Source: Fen-1254 sp963778945
Lineage (GTDB): Bacteria; Bacteroidota; Ignavibacteria; UBA10030
Reading direction: 5' to 3'
Assembly (NCBI GenBank): GCA_963778945.1
Contig: CAVZWL010000007.1
Location: 62,001-126,000 of the forward strand
Length of the DNA stretch: 64,000 nucleotides
This document shows, one piece after another, positions 40,880-51,081 of this stretch. The notes below the pieces were generated by a model that saw only the letters and a list, made by a program, of their open reading frames with translations, searched no databases and had not been told where the DNA came from. Position 1 is the first letter of the stretch. Each line of letters opens with the position of its first letter. The position numbers and the translations under genes are program-made.

Positions 40880-41803
40880 ATGAAAAAGATGGTACTGATT
40901 TGTTTACTCTTCGTTGCAACGGCTCCATGGGAATCAGGAGCGCGGGCAGCGGAGAATGAGCCGGGTCAAAAAATAAAAAAGTCCGGCTGGATGGGCGTCT
41001 TTGTTCAAGATGTTGATAAGAAACTTGCAAAAAAAGAAAATCTGAAAATCAATGAAGGAGCGTATATTTCTGAAGTGGTGGACGATAGTCCGGCGGATTC
41101 GGCCGGTATTTTACGCGGCGATGTCGTCATACGCTTCGCAGAACAGACGATCGAAAATGCTGACGGACTTATGCGTGCCGTTCGTAAATCCAAACCTGGA
41201 ACACAAATCTCCCTTGTAGTCGTACGAAACGGGGAAGAAAAGAACTTTTCAATAAAAGTCGGAACGTACCGCTCGAAGCCGGAATTTATGTTCCGGGAAA
41301 AGAAATTAATGCCTCCCATGTCCTTTATGTTCAGTGCCCGAATTTTTGGAATGCGGCTTCTTCCTCTGAATGAACAGCTCGGTGAGTATTTCGGCGCGCC
41401 GCGGAACGAAGGAATGCTCGTTCAAGATGTAGCAAAACAAAGTTCAGCCGAAGAAGCGGGATTGAAAGCAGGGGACATTATCCTTCAGGCCGGCAAGCGA
41501 ACCGTACGTGAGAAAAAAGATATTCTACGTGAAGTGCGAAAATGCGATGAAGGCGACACGCTGCAGCTTAGTATATTAAGGCGAGGAGAAAAAATGAACA
41601 TTTCGATTGTTCTGCAGGAATCCGATATTGAATTCTATGATTATCGGTCTACTCTCCCGCAAATACAATTTCAGCGCTTCTTCGGTGATGGAGAAGAGTG
41701 GATGAATCCTTTTTTCAATAATTATAACGACCATGTCGAAATTTTCTCCTCACAAGATGAAAATGCAGATTCCGCGTCGGGCGATATGACCGGTCCATTT
41801 TAA
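40880..41803 (+). CDS. exported protein with two PDZ domains
   Basis: 307 residues with a signal peptide (MVLICLLFVATAPWESGARA). Two PDZ domains follow: WMGVFVQDVDKKLAKK...YISEVVDDSPADSAGILRGDVVIRFAEQTIEN and FGMRLLPLNEQLGEYFGAPRNEGMLVQDVAKQSSAEEAGLKAGDIILQAGKRTV. The arrangement recalls the C-terminal half of HtrA/DegP, but no protease domain precedes it. It may bind C-termini of envelope proteins as an adaptor. The tail is acidic. It stands alone between terminators. Confidence 0.82.
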   Translation: MKKMVLICLLFVATAPWESGARAAENEPGQKIKKSGWMGVFVQDVDKKLAKKENLKINEGAYISEVVDDSPADSAGILRGDVVIRFAEQTIENADGLMRAVRKSKPGTQISLVVVRNGEEKNFSIKVGTYRSKPEFMFREKKLMPPMSFMFSARIFGMRLLPLNEQLGEYFGAPRNEGMLVQDVAKQSSAEEAGLKAGDIILQAGKRTVREKKDILREVRKCDEGDTLQLSILRRGEKMNISIVLQESDIEFYDYRSTLPQIQFQRFFGDGEEWMNPFFNNYNDHVEIFSSQDENADSASGDMTGPF

Positions 41804-41831
41804 TAAGTTCCCCCTAACCTCCTTCTTGGTG

Positions 41832-41875
41832 GAAAACATCCGGTATGTCAGCAATGACTGCCGGATGTTCTTTTA
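41832..41875 (+). terminator. terminator after PDZ gene
   Basis: AACATCCGG pairs with CCGGATGTT; the loop holds a nested GTCA-gcaa-TGAC. CTTTTAAAA follows. Confidence 0.8.
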
Positions 41876-42015
41876 AAATCAGTAAACGGCGAGCTGTGAA
41901 CTGAAAACAGTAGACTGAATAAACAAAGTAACTGACAAACCAAATAACTCAATAGTAGATTTGCATAAAACCGTGAATGCCTGAACTGCAGCCCATAGGC
42001 TTATGAAAACGCACT

Positions 42016-42112
42016 AAGAACCAAGAACCAAGAACCAAGAACCAAGAACCAAGAACTAAGAACTAAGAACCAAGAACTAAGAACCAGAACTAAGAACCAA
42101 GAACCAAGAACT
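42016..42112. repeat. 14-unit heptanucleotide repeat (AAGAACY)
   Basis: Fourteen tandem units of AAGAACC or AAGAACT, one shortened to six bases, filling the spacer before the PAS kinase. The rest of the 41804-42164 spacer holds the PDZ terminator and AT-rich text with no gene. Confidence 0.9.
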
Positions 42113-42164
42113 TTAATTACCCACTTGCCTCTTGGCAAAGCATCATGTAATTTGTAAAGAAGGC

Positions 42165-43576
42165 ATGGAAAAAAAGTCCTCAATATTTTCCGGTTTCGAT
42201 AGCGTTGTTGATAAACTGCCAGGAATCGTTTTCATTCTTCTTGAAGATCTTACTATTCTTTATTCCAATGCCTGCGCCAGGGAATTGTTCGGTTCCCGGG
42301 CCAATCCTTCAGAAAACAGTTTGTCCGGCCTTCTTTTCCCCGAAGGGCGGGAGGCGTTCCATGCGTCTCTGCCATGGAAGGATGGAATGAACGGGGAAGT
42401 GCAATTCCTTTCAGAAAACGGAACGCTCATGTATGCCCAATGGAAAGTTCGGTCCATTCAGAAAGGCCGGCAGACAGCATGGCTGTTTGTTGCACACGAT
42501 ACGACGGTTGAAAAACAAAAAGAACTCGATCTTCTGCGTTTTTCCAACGTCATTGAGCGTACCATCAATCCGATTCAAATTACCGATGCAAGCGGAAACA
42601 TGGTCTATGTTAATCCGGCGTTTGAAAAAGTCAGCGGATTCTGCCTCTGCCGAACTGATCGGCAAGAATCCGCGTATACTCAACAGCGGCAGGCACAGTA
42701 AGGAATTTTGGTCCGGCGTATGGCAGCATATTTCTTCGGGCAGAATCTGGGTTGGAAGAATTGAAAACCGCCGCAAAGACGGAAGTCCGATTTTTATGGA
42801 AGTCGTTCTTTCTCCTATTATCGATGCGAACGGGTTGATTCTCGGGTATCTCGGCGCGCATCGGGACATCACGGAGCAGAAAATTCTCGAGCAGCAGCTG
42901 ATTCGATCCCAAAAAATGGAAAGCATCGGAACGCTTGCTGCAGGTATCGCTCACGAAGTAGGGAATCCCCTGACGGCAATCTCTTCTCTTGTCCAGGTCA
43001 TTCAGCGAACAAGCAGCGACGGGTTCGCAAAAGAAAAATTGGAACTCATTAATAGTCAAATTAACCGGATTACAAGGATTATACGCGAGCTTGTCGACTT
43101 CTCCCGCCCCTCGACCTACATCGTCAAACCGACCGATATCAATCAGGTTCTCCGGGAATCGCTCAATATCGTGCGCTACGGCAAGAAAGTAAAAAATATT
43201 TCGTTCGAACTTCTTTTTGCCGATGAAACACTGGAAATTACGGCAGTGCCCGATCAAATTGTTCAGGTGTTCATCAACATTCTTATGAATGCGGTCGATT
43301 CGCTGGAAGGACGGACGGGTGACAATAACGGTTTCGAGCCGGAAGAATGAAAAGACGGTCGAAATAATGATTCGCGATACGGGAAAAGGAATCGAATCTT
43401 CGGAACTCGAAAAGATCTTCGAACCGTTTTACACGACGAAGGAAGTCGGGCAGGGAACCGGCCTCGGGTTATGGGTGAGCTATGGAATTGTTAAAAGTTT
43501 CAGAGGCGATATTTTTGTTGAAAGTATTCCGGATCGCGGAAGCACGTTCACGATCAGCTTTCCGGTGAAAGGGTAA
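42165..43576 (+). CDS. PAS-domain sensor histidine kinase, frameshifted
   Basis: A soluble sensor kinase with two PAS domains (LPGIVFILLEDLTILYSNACA and NPIQITDASGNMVYVNPAFEKVSG). The HisKA box is GTLAAGIAHEVGNPLTAISSLVQ, then the ATPase with NILMNAVDSLE, IRDTGKGI and GTGLGLWVSYG. Insertions near 42640 and 43309 (gg) split it; repaired, it is about 470 residues. It lies 2 bases upstream of an NtrC-type regulator and forms a two-component pair with it. The start at 42165 (MEKKSS) is uncertain; TTG at 42132 is possible. Confidence 0.82.
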
Positions 43577-43578
43577 AC

Positions 43579-44946
43579 ATGACAAAGCGTATTCTCATTG
43601 TCGACGATGAGCAGATCATCCGCGAATCCTTGTCGTTTGTTTTGAAAAATGAGGGATTTACGGTTGCCGAATCTTCCAACGGCAAAGAAGCGCTCGAACT
43701 TCAGGAAGCGGACCCGTTCGATATTATCATTACCGATATCGAAATGCCGCACATGAAAGGAATGGAATTGCTCAAGCATGTGCGTCAGCGGACTCCTCAG
43801 ACATCCGTTATTATTGTCACGGCATTCGGATCCGTAGAAACGGCTATCGAAGCGCTGCGGGAAGGGGCTGCCGATTATATCCTCAAGCCGCTTAACTTCG
43901 ATGATGTAATTTGCCGGTTAAAAAAATTATTGGAATATCAGGCACTGGCGGTCGAAAATTCAATGCTGCGTCAGGAACTGCAGAGGACCTATGACTTCGG
44001 CCAGATTGTCGGTCAAAGTTTTTCGATGAAACGCATTTTTAATGTCATTGCACGCATTGCTAAAAGCGACGGGACGGTGCTTATTACGGGCAAAAGCGGG
44101 ACTGGCAAGGAACTCGTAGCCCGTGCCATTCACTATAATGGTCCCCGGCATGAAAAACGTTTTGTTCCAATCAATTGCGGCGCGATAGTCGATACACTTT
44201 TTGAGAGCGAACTCTTCGGGCACAAAAAAGGATCGTTCACCGGTGCGACAATGGATAAGGAAGGTCTTTTAAAAGTTGCAGACGGAGGAACGGTGTTTTT
44301 AGACGAAGTGAGCGAGATCCCGATGCCGCTTCAGGTTAAATTACTGCGGGCGCTTGAGCAGAAGGAAATTACACCGGTAGGAACAACCGATCCGATCATT
44401 GTCGATGTCCGTATTATCGCAGCCACAAACCGGGATCTGCGTAAAGAGGTTGAAGCGGGAAAATTTAGGGACGATCTCTATTATCGGCTCAATGTAGTGG
44501 AAATTGATTTGCCGCCGCTGAAAGACCGGACCGACGACATACCGCTCCTTGCGGAACATTTTCTTGATTTGCATAAACGCCATATGAACAAACCGATCAA
44601 AGGATTTTCCAACGAAGCGATGCGTGCACTTCTGCAAAACCAGTGGAAGGGTGAAGTGAGGGAATTGGAGAACGCTATCGAGCGCGCTGTGATTTTTTGC
44701 GACGAAGACCTTATCGGCCTCGAGCATTTACCCGAATATATTCATCCGGCGCAGACCGCCGATGCGCCGGCTGATATATCCGGCGCGGGTGCGCTGAAAG
44801 AAGCCGTGCGGACATTCGAACGCCAGTTTATACAGCAATCCTTGGCTTCTCACGGTCAAAATAAAGAAGTAGTCGCAAAAATTTTAGGCGTCAGCCTCTC
44901 TTCTCTGTACAGAAAAATCGAAGAACTCCAAATTCCTTCCCGATAG
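43579..44946 (+). CDS. NtrC-family sigma-54-dependent response regulator
   Basis: 455 residues: a receiver (ILIVDDEQIIRES, Asp in IIITDIEMPHMKG, Lys in YILKPLNF), an AAA+ domain with Walker A GKSGTGKELVARAIHYNG, DGGTVFLDEV and AATNRDL, and a Fis-type helix-turn-helix at the end (NKEVVAKILGVSLSSLYRKIEELQI). The sigma-54 contact loop reads GSFTGA rather than GAFTGA, a tolerated variant in some relatives. It activates sigma-54 promoters when phosphorylated by the kinase just upstream. Candidate targets are the promoter at 45177 and possibly that at 40230. Intact. Confidence 0.93.
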   Translation: MTKRILIVDDEQIIRESLSFVLKNEGFTVAESSNGKEALELQEADPFDIIITDIEMPHMKGMELLKHVRQRTPQTSVIIVTAFGSVETAIEALREGAADYILKPLNFDDVICRLKKLLEYQALAVENSMLRQELQRTYDFGQIVGQSFSMKRIFNVIARIAKSDGTVLITGKSGTGKELVARAIHYNGPRHEKRFVPINCGAIVDTLFESELFGHKKGSFTGATMDKEGLLKVADGGTVFLDEVSEIPMPLQVKLLRALEQKEITPVGTTDPIIVDVRIIAATNRDLRKEVEAGKFRDDLYYRLNVVEIDLPPLKDRTDDIPLLAEHFLDLHKRHMNKPIKGFSNEAMRALLQNQWKGEVRELENAIERAVIFCDEDLIGLEHLPEYIHPAQTADAPADISGAGALKEAVRTFERQFIQQSLASHGQNKEVVAKILGVSLSSLYRKIEELQIPSR

Positions 44947-45176
44947 ATCCTTACTTTATATTTCCCATCGGCGTAGGAACTGCCGCGCCCGTGGGTTCTT
45001 ATCGGCCGGCCGATGCATATTCCGAAAAATGCGTTGTTCACCGTTACGTGTTTAAATTATTTCCGATTTGTAGGAAACAAATATAGATGTTCTTCTTAAG
45101 AACAACAATTGTTTTCATCTGTTCTCCATCTCAAGATGAATCGCGGGAAAATGCCTTGTTCTTTTGCCATCGATGC

Positions 45177-45192
45177 TGGCACGTTCCTTGAA
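45177..45192 (+). promoter_or_regulatory. sigma-54-type promoter
   Basis: TGGCAC, five bases, TTGAA: a perfect -24 element and near-perfect -12 element (consensus TTGCA) at correct spacing, 41 bases before the next gene and just after an NtrC-type activator. Upstream, AACAATTGTT near 45103 is a small palindrome that might be the activator site. The spacer 44947-45232 holds no gene. Confidence 0.65.
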
Positions 45193-45232
45193 GAAATTCA
45201 CTCTCTAGACGTTAAAGAATGAACCAAAATTT

Positions 45233-45650
45233 ATGTCCGATGAAGCGCCAGATATGATCCGTACAGAAAGACCCGGAAGCTGTTCGATTTCAGAAGCAGC
45301 GCATCATTGTCTTTAGCCCTGATCCGGACCTCGCCCGTTTTTTGTTGATGGATATGGAAGAAAAATGCGAAATTGTCCGGCTGAATGCGCTGGACGATTT
45401 CAAGGAGGCGATCTCCGGCATGAATGCCAGCATTCTTGTCGTTGATTTATTTTCATTCTCCGATGACATTGTCAAACAACTGGAGCTTCTTCGTTCTTTT
45501 GCTCATGCAATTCCAGTCATCGTGCTCCGTGCATCACGACTTTTGGCGCCGGAACTGAACGCTGCTATCGAAAGAACTGCTTCACGTATTTTTTTTAAAC
45601 CTGCCGACGTTGAACTGATACATCAGACTGTACAGGATATGCTGGAATAA
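45233..45650 (+). CDS. degenerate receiver-domain protein, frameshifted
   Basis: Starts MSDEAPDMIRTERP; one extra c at 45272-45274 must be removed to continue EAVRFQKQRIIVFSPDPDLARFLL. The fold resembles a receiver: ASILVVDLFSF keeps the phosphoacceptor-like Asp and IFFKPADVE the Lys, but the N-terminal acidic pair is replaced by FSPDPD. About 138 residues. It sits behind a sigma-54-like promoter, so it is probably a target of the NtrC-type regulator. Confidence 0.6.
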
Positions 45651-46153
45651 TTTATTCCCGGGCATATCGAAGAAAATATTTGAATAGTTCCGGTTGCAAA
45701 TACAAATTCTCATGACGATATTTCACTGCGGCAATTTCCCTGTAATTTTTTAAAAACAATGCATACGGGAAAGTGCATCATTCAGTCTCGGATGGTCGAC
45801 GGCAGGAATGTGCTCCTGAAGTTATCGGCAGGCGCATTTATGTTGCACTCGAGTCCGGCTCCCGTAATATTTATGATTCTCAGACGGCAGCTTTTGCCGG
45901 TCCCGAGATTGCAATTTATTCGATATGGATTTATCGACGGCCCCTTTTATGAGTGCCTGACTCGCGGTCTATGGATCGATAAGCCGGATCTGTGATGCTG
46001 AAACACATGGAATTTTGATCCTGTGCGTCGACATGCGATATGGAAAATCGGAATGCTGTCATGGATCGTGAGATGTGATCGTTGTGATGTATCTTGTTTT
46101 GGCAATGGCGGTTATAATTGAATATTCCAACGCGTTGATGAAAGGAAGCGTTA
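45651..46153. other. 503-base spacer with coding-like text but no assignable gene
   Basis: On the plus strand about 45776-45950 one frame reads APEVIGRRIYVALESGSRN and AGPEIAIYSIWIYRR, which looks protein-like, yet there is no credible start or recognisable family. It may be a decayed gene or chance. Confidence 0.3.
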
Positions 46154-46907
46154 ATGAAGACACTCGGATGCCTAATTATTGCTTTGCTCATTTCCCCGTT
46201 TCTTTACGCGCAAGAAGCGTCTCAAAATACGCTGTATCTTAAAAACGGGAACATGATAAGGGGACATATCGTTGAATTTATTCCGGATTCGATCGTAAGA
46301 ATCCAAACAGCCGACGGAAGTCTTTTTGTTTTTCGTTCCGATGAGCTTCGTAAAATTTCGACAGACAGCATTTCTGCTCATTCCATGCCGGATAGCGCTC
46401 TGCATTTGAAAAAGAACATGCCTGAAGCAGAAAGAATACATGTCGGTTTTTATGGAGGTGTGGCTTTGCCTCTTGCAAGCTTTCAGGCAAAGGACGGCGG
46501 CGACGCTGCCACAGGTGCAACCTTCGGTCTCCAGTTATGGTCGGAGAAGAAAATAGGGTTTCTTATCGACGCGAGTTATACTGCCAACAATCTGTCCGAT
46601 GCATCGGAGCGGCAGCTGGACGTCGGTTTTTATACTTGCAGGACCTCGAATCAGGTTGAAAAACAAAGATAATGCTTCGATAAGTATTGCGCCGCTTGCA
46701 GGTATTCTTATATCCAAATTGAGCGGCGGCGGAACAATTTCGGCCAATTCGATTGCTTATGGAATAGTAATGCAATTTGAAATTGCGAAGCAGCTTGTCC
46801 TGGGTGTCCGATTTATAAGCGGAACCCCCACGTATGATACGTGGATACACTACTCTGCTACTCAAACGACGAGTATCGTTAGTGCAACATTGGGCATTAA
46901 ATTATAG
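46154..46907 (+). CDS. outer-membrane beta-barrel protein, frameshifted
   Basis: Signal peptide (MKTLGCLIIALLISPFLYAQ) followed by a small domain (NTLYLKNGNMIRGHIVEFIPDSIVRIQTADGSLFVF) that in related proteins precedes a barrel. Barrel strands such as RIHVGFYGGVALPLASF and the terminal SATLGIKL follow. One inserted base near 46636 (act[t]gca) must be removed to join the halves. About 250 residues. AAGGAAG precedes the ATG. Specific role unknown. Confidence 0.65.
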
Positions 46908-46960
46908 AAGGGTCAGACGAAGAACATAGTGAATTGTATCCCGTTCAAAAAGCCGAATTG

Positions 46961-47041
46961 ATGGAAAAGGAAGCGGAAAATGAGGCAGAAGTCTATCGAC
47001 GGGAATATTTCGGGAAGAAGCATCTATTTGACATCAGATAA
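46961..47041 (+). CDS. possible small acidic-basic peptide ORF
   Basis: 26 codons, MEKEAENEAEVYRREYFGKKHLFDIR. The open frame extends upstream without a start to the barrel gene stop, so it may be the tail of a lost gene. No clear ribosome-binding site. Confidence 0.25.
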   Translation: MEKEAENEAEVYRREYFGKKHLFDIR

Positions 47042-47098
47042 AATCCTTCCTACCTTCTTGTTCAGTGAATCGATTTTTTCCCCGGCATTGGAGCATTT

Positions 47099-48328
47099 AT
47101 GATAAAGAAAACAATCTCTTCCCTTATCCTTAGTTCGATTATTTTCGGATCCGTTTTTGCACAGACAACGCGGCGCGATAAAGCGCTCTTTATCGACTCG
47201 AAAAGCGAATTCTGGGACTCCATAACGACTTCACTGGACAAGTTTTATAAAAAGGATACTCCGCCGAAGAAAAAATTGATTGTCGATTTCAGCACGTTCA
47301 ATCCTCCCAAAACGCTCGATGAATTTACACGATACTGGCATAACAAGCCGGTCTCACAGGCGAACTCGGGCATGTGCTGGTGCTTTTCGGCGACCTCGTA
47401 TTTTGAATCCGAAATCTATCGATTGACAAAACGCCAGGTCAAATTATCAGAACTGTTTACAGTGTACTGGGAGTATGTGGAAAAAGCCCGCGGCTTTGTC
47501 CGCGCCCGCGGCGAGCAATCATTTGGTCAGGGTTCGGAATCGAACGCCGTGCAGAGGATATGGAAAAAATACGGAATCGTTCCGGAAGAAGCATACACCG
47601 GACTTCTCAACGCTCAGCCGTTTCACGATCATACGAAATTATTTGAGGAGCTGGATGCGTATTTGAAATCGGTCAAAGCGTCGAACGCATGGGATGAAGA
47701 TGCCGTCGAAAGCACTGTCAAAGCGATTCTCAACCATTACATTGGAGAACCGCCGACCGTCATAACGGTCGAGAATAAAAAAATGACACCGAAAGACTTT
47801 CTTGTCAATGTGCTGAAGTTCAATGTCGACGAATATGTCGACCTTATTTCATTGTCCGATCGTCCTGCCTATGCATGGTCGGAATATGATGTCGAGGACA
47901 ATTGGTGGCACAGCAAAGAATATTTCAATCTTCCGCTCGATGTGTTTATGAAAACGATTAAAACTTTGATACGTTCGGGATATACGATCGTTATCGGCGG
48001 AGACGTTTCGGAACCCGGCATCGAGGGACATGCGGGCATTGCCGTTATACCGACGTTCGATATTCCTTCGGACTATATCGATGAAAATGCCCGTATCTTC
48101 CGTTACAAGAATGGAACAACCGGAGACGACCATGGAATTCATATGGTCGGATATACAGAGAAAGACGATAAGGATTGGTATCTTATTAAAGATTCAGGAG
48201 CCGGATCCCGGAACAATTCACATCCCGGCTATTATTTCTTCCAGGAAGATTTTGTAAAGCTTAAGATGCTGGGTATTATGGTTCCCAAGAGCGCAATACC
48301 GGAAATCGCAGCAAAGATGACTCCATAG
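47099..48328 (+). CDS. exported C1B peptidase (bleomycin hydrolase / PepC-like)
   Basis: Papain-fold cysteine aminopeptidase family with a signal peptide (KTISSLILSSIIFGSVFAQ), so it is periplasmic or secreted, unlike cytoplasmic PepC. The oxyanion glutamine and Cys93 are in QANSGMCWCFSA, and the histidine in DDHGIHMVGY. Where classical members have KNSWG with the catalytic asparagine, this reads IKDSGAGSRNN, an Asp. Exported relatives in Bacteroidota share this wording as far as I recall, so activity is not excluded. 409 residues, intact. Confidence 0.82.
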   Translation: MIKKTISSLILSSIIFGSVFAQTTRRDKALFIDSKSEFWDSITTSLDKFYKKDTPPKKKLIVDFSTFNPPKTLDEFTRYWHNKPVSQANSGMCWCFSATSYFESEIYRLTKRQVKLSELFTVYWEYVEKARGFVRARGEQSFGQGSESNAVQRIWKKYGIVPEEAYTGLLNAQPFHDHTKLFEELDAYLKSVKASNAWDEDAVESTVKAILNHYIGEPPTVITVENKKMTPKDFLVNVLKFNVDEYVDLISLSDRPAYAWSEYDVEDNWWHSKEYFNLPLDVFMKTIKTLIRSGYTIVIGGDVSEPGIEGHAGIAVIPTFDIPSDYIDENARIFRYKNGTTGDDHGIHMVGYTEKDDKDWYLIKDSGAGSRNNSHPGYYFFQEDFVKLKMLGIMVPKSAIPEIAAKMTP

Positions 48329-48409
48329 AAGAGCAGTTTTCAGGGAGCAGGCGAAAAGGATCTGCATGTTTAAATTGTTCAGGTAAAAACTGCAGCGGCA
48401 CGGTTCCCC

Positions 48410-49024
48410 TTATTTCGAAGGCTTCCGGCAAATGAGCGCTACGCGATTCTCGGATTCTGCGTGGCAGACCTCAAAACCAGCCGAACGCATAATCAATTTC
48501 AAACTATTCATTTCCGGCAGCTGGTCGTTTGCGACGGCTCCGCCGGTGTTTGCATGGATGTGATTGACAGTATTGATGTCTTTAAGGTGAATCAAAGCCG
48601 TGATCCCTTTGGGTCTGAGGACTCGGTAAATCTCCTGAAGCACAGCGGACGGGTCATCAAAATGCGGGAAGACAGACATCATCACAACCCGTGCAAAAGA
48701 ATCGGTAAGAAACGGCAGCTGGTGAGCGTCCGCGTGGACGTATTCGATGATATGACGCGCTCCTCGTTTGCGGGCACGGTTCAGCATTTCGCCGGAAAAA
48801 TCGAGAGCGACAATTTCCCATTCTTCGAAAAAAGGAAAAAGAACGCCGGTTCCGCAGCCGATATCGAGTACTTTTTTGCCAAGTTCAGGGGGAGTTTCAA
48901 TGAGATGGAGCATCGTGTTTAAAAAGAATTCGTCCTCCGCAGATAATTCATCGTTCCAGTTCGGCGCAAGCCGATCGAAGTATTGGCGCCGCTGTGCGCG
49001 AAGAGAGGATTCTTCGAATTTCAT
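48410..49024 (-). CDS. class I SAM-dependent methyltransferase
   Basis: 204 residues. Motif I VLDIGCGTGVLFPFF, motif II VALDFSGEMLNRA, and post-motifs YVHADAHQLPF and EIYRVLRPKGITALIHL are those of the UbiE/Methyltransf_11 group. The substrate cannot be told. It is monocistronic and faces away from the TonB receptor gene. Confidence 0.85.
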   Translation of the reverse strand: MKFEESSLRAQRRQYFDRLAPNWNDELSAEDEFFLNTMLHLIETPPELGKKVLDIGCGTGVLFPFFEEWEIVALDFSGEMLNRARKRGARHIIEYVHADAHQLPFLTDSFARVVMMSVFPHFDDPSAVLQEIYRVLRPKGITALIHLKDINTVNHIHANTGGAVANDQLPEMNSLKLIMRSAGFEVCHAESENRVALICRKPSK

Positions 49025-49154
49025 AATTTCTTCAATTAAATCTTATTATTTAAGAAAGAATAACATACAAATAATTTCAAAAGTTACCGAAAAATCAAAG
49101 TGGAAATATCATGCCGTATTGTATATCCTTTGAAAAATATTTCTTGCTAATTCG

Positions 49155-49180
49155 TAGCACGTATATTATATTAATAGCAC
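49155..49180. promoter_or_regulatory. TAGCAC direct repeat upstream of TonB receptor
   Basis: TAGCAC occurs at 49155 and again at 49175, a 20-base period around an AT-rich TATATTATATTAA core that could include a -10 box. It could be an operator for the neighbouring NikR, though it does not match the enterobacterial NikR palindrome. Confidence 0.3.
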
Positions 49181-49224
49181 AATTGTCGGCTTCTCCAATG
49201 CCTTCATAAGAAAAGGATCGTTCC

Positions 49225-51067
49225 ATGATAAAGAATATTTTTTTCACCGGTATTTTTATTCTCCTTCCGTGTTTTCTTTTAGCACAATCACCTGCAAAGA
49301 GTGATACAACCAAAGTCTACAAACTTAATCCCATAACGGTAACGGCAACCAAAACGGAAACTCCGCGCAGTTTAGTCTCGCCGTCTATCAGCGTTATCCC
49401 TGCCGATGAAATTAATGCGAATCCGGAAAAATCTATTTTCTCTCTTATCAGTCAGGAAGTTCCGGGTGTATTCGTTACTGAAAGGGATGTTCTTGGATTC
49501 GGCATCAATACGCCGTCCGGACAAATCAATATTCGAGGCATCGGCGGAAGTCCGAACAATGAAGTGCTGACTTTAATTGACGGGCGTCCGCAATATATGG
49601 GATGGTATGGACATCCGATTGACGACGCTTATCTCTCTACGAATATTGAGCGGATCGAAGTAATACGAGGTCCCGCATCGATGCTCTACGGTTCCAATGC
49701 AATGGGCGGAGTTATTAATATCATTACGCATTCATCACAGCAAAACGGCCTCGACGGCAATGCATCCGTTTCATACGGCAGCTATGATGCACAACAATAC
49801 GGCATGCATCTTGGATATCAGGAAAACGATTGGAATGTATTGGGTTCCTTTACGCACGAACATACCGACGGTTCACGGGCCTGGTCGGAATATACAGCCA
49901 ACAGCGGTTATCTTAAAACGTCGTATCAATTGACCGAACAATATCGATTCTCATTAGATGGAAGTTTCACTCAATTTAACACGTTTGATCCGGGACAGAT
50001 CACAAAACTTGATACGAATAACTGGATACATGTTCAACGCGGATATATCGGGGCATCGATTGAAAATGATTTTGGGGCATCGAAGGGAGGTATTAGTTTT
50101 GTCTATAATTTAGGGCACAATGAATTCGATCCGCTCTATAATGCCGGCTGGATTTCCGACGATCACCAGATTATCGCAACTGCCTATCAAACATTGAATA
50201 TGTTCACCGGCAATACTATCAATGCAGGCATTGATGTGCAGCAAAACGGTGGAAATGCATCAAATACGCTCGGTGATTTTGGAAAACATTCGATCGAAGA
50301 TTATGCCGGTTATATCAGTATACAACAGATATATCTTTGACCGGCTGCTGGCAAATGCCGGCATCCGATATGCACACAATACATATTTCGGAGATATTGC
50401 TGTACCGCAGGCAGGGATTACATATACGCTTTCAGAAGAAACGAATCTACGCGCATCGGTTGCACGAGGATACCGTGCGCCTCAGATTTATGAAATTTAT
50501 CAATTGACTCCGAGAGATGGAACCTTACAGCCGGAAAATCTTTGGAATTATGAAATCGGAGTCTCACACCAGTTCGGCCATAGCGCATCAATCGATGTTG
50601 CCGGATATATTATCGATGCACAAAACACGATCGTCGATACTTGGTGGCAAATGAAATCATGGAACACAGGCGGGTTTCATCGTGATGGAGTGGAATGCTC
50701 GGCACAATTGCTTCCTTTTGATTGTTTCACGATCAACGCAAATTATTCCTTTACCGACAAGCCAGATGTTTCACAATCCGTGCCGAAACATAAAGCATAT
50801 ATCGGCGGAGAATACCGCTGGAATGTTCTGACATTTTTGCTTTCGGCGCAATATGTCAATACGATTTACGGAACCGATGAAACGGATTACATGTTAAAAC
50901 AACTGCCTGATTATACAAACATGGAAATTAGGGTAGCGGCACAAGTGACAGAAAAAATTTCTCTTTCCATTGGAAGCCGGAATATATTAAATGAATCTTA
51001 TCAAACTATCTACGGCTACCCGATGCCGGGACGTACATATAATATTGGCATGAAAGCCGGAATATAA
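49225..51067 (+). CDS. TonB-dependent outer-membrane receptor, frameshifted
   Basis: Signal peptide (IFFTGIFILLPCFLLAQ), a plug domain (PITVTATKTETPRSLVSPSISVIPADEI, then IRGIGGSPNNEVLTLIDGRPQ and IERIEVIRGPASMLYGSNAMGGVINIIT) and a beta-barrel ending NIGMKAGI. One extra base near 50320 splits it; repaired, it is about 613 residues, short for the family and vitamin B12 or metal-receptor-like in size. It is followed 14 bases later by an ECF-S-like protein and then a convergent nikR, so nickel or another metal complex is the inferred cargo. Confidence 0.85.
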
Positions 51068-51081
51068 TCCTGGAGAATGCT

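Noticed and set aside
40880..41803. HtrA/DegP protease
   Set aside because: Only PDZ domains are present; no trypsin-like domain or GNSGG motif precedes them.
42016..42112. CRISPR array
   Set aside because: Repeats are 7 bases with no spacers; there are no cas genes nearby.
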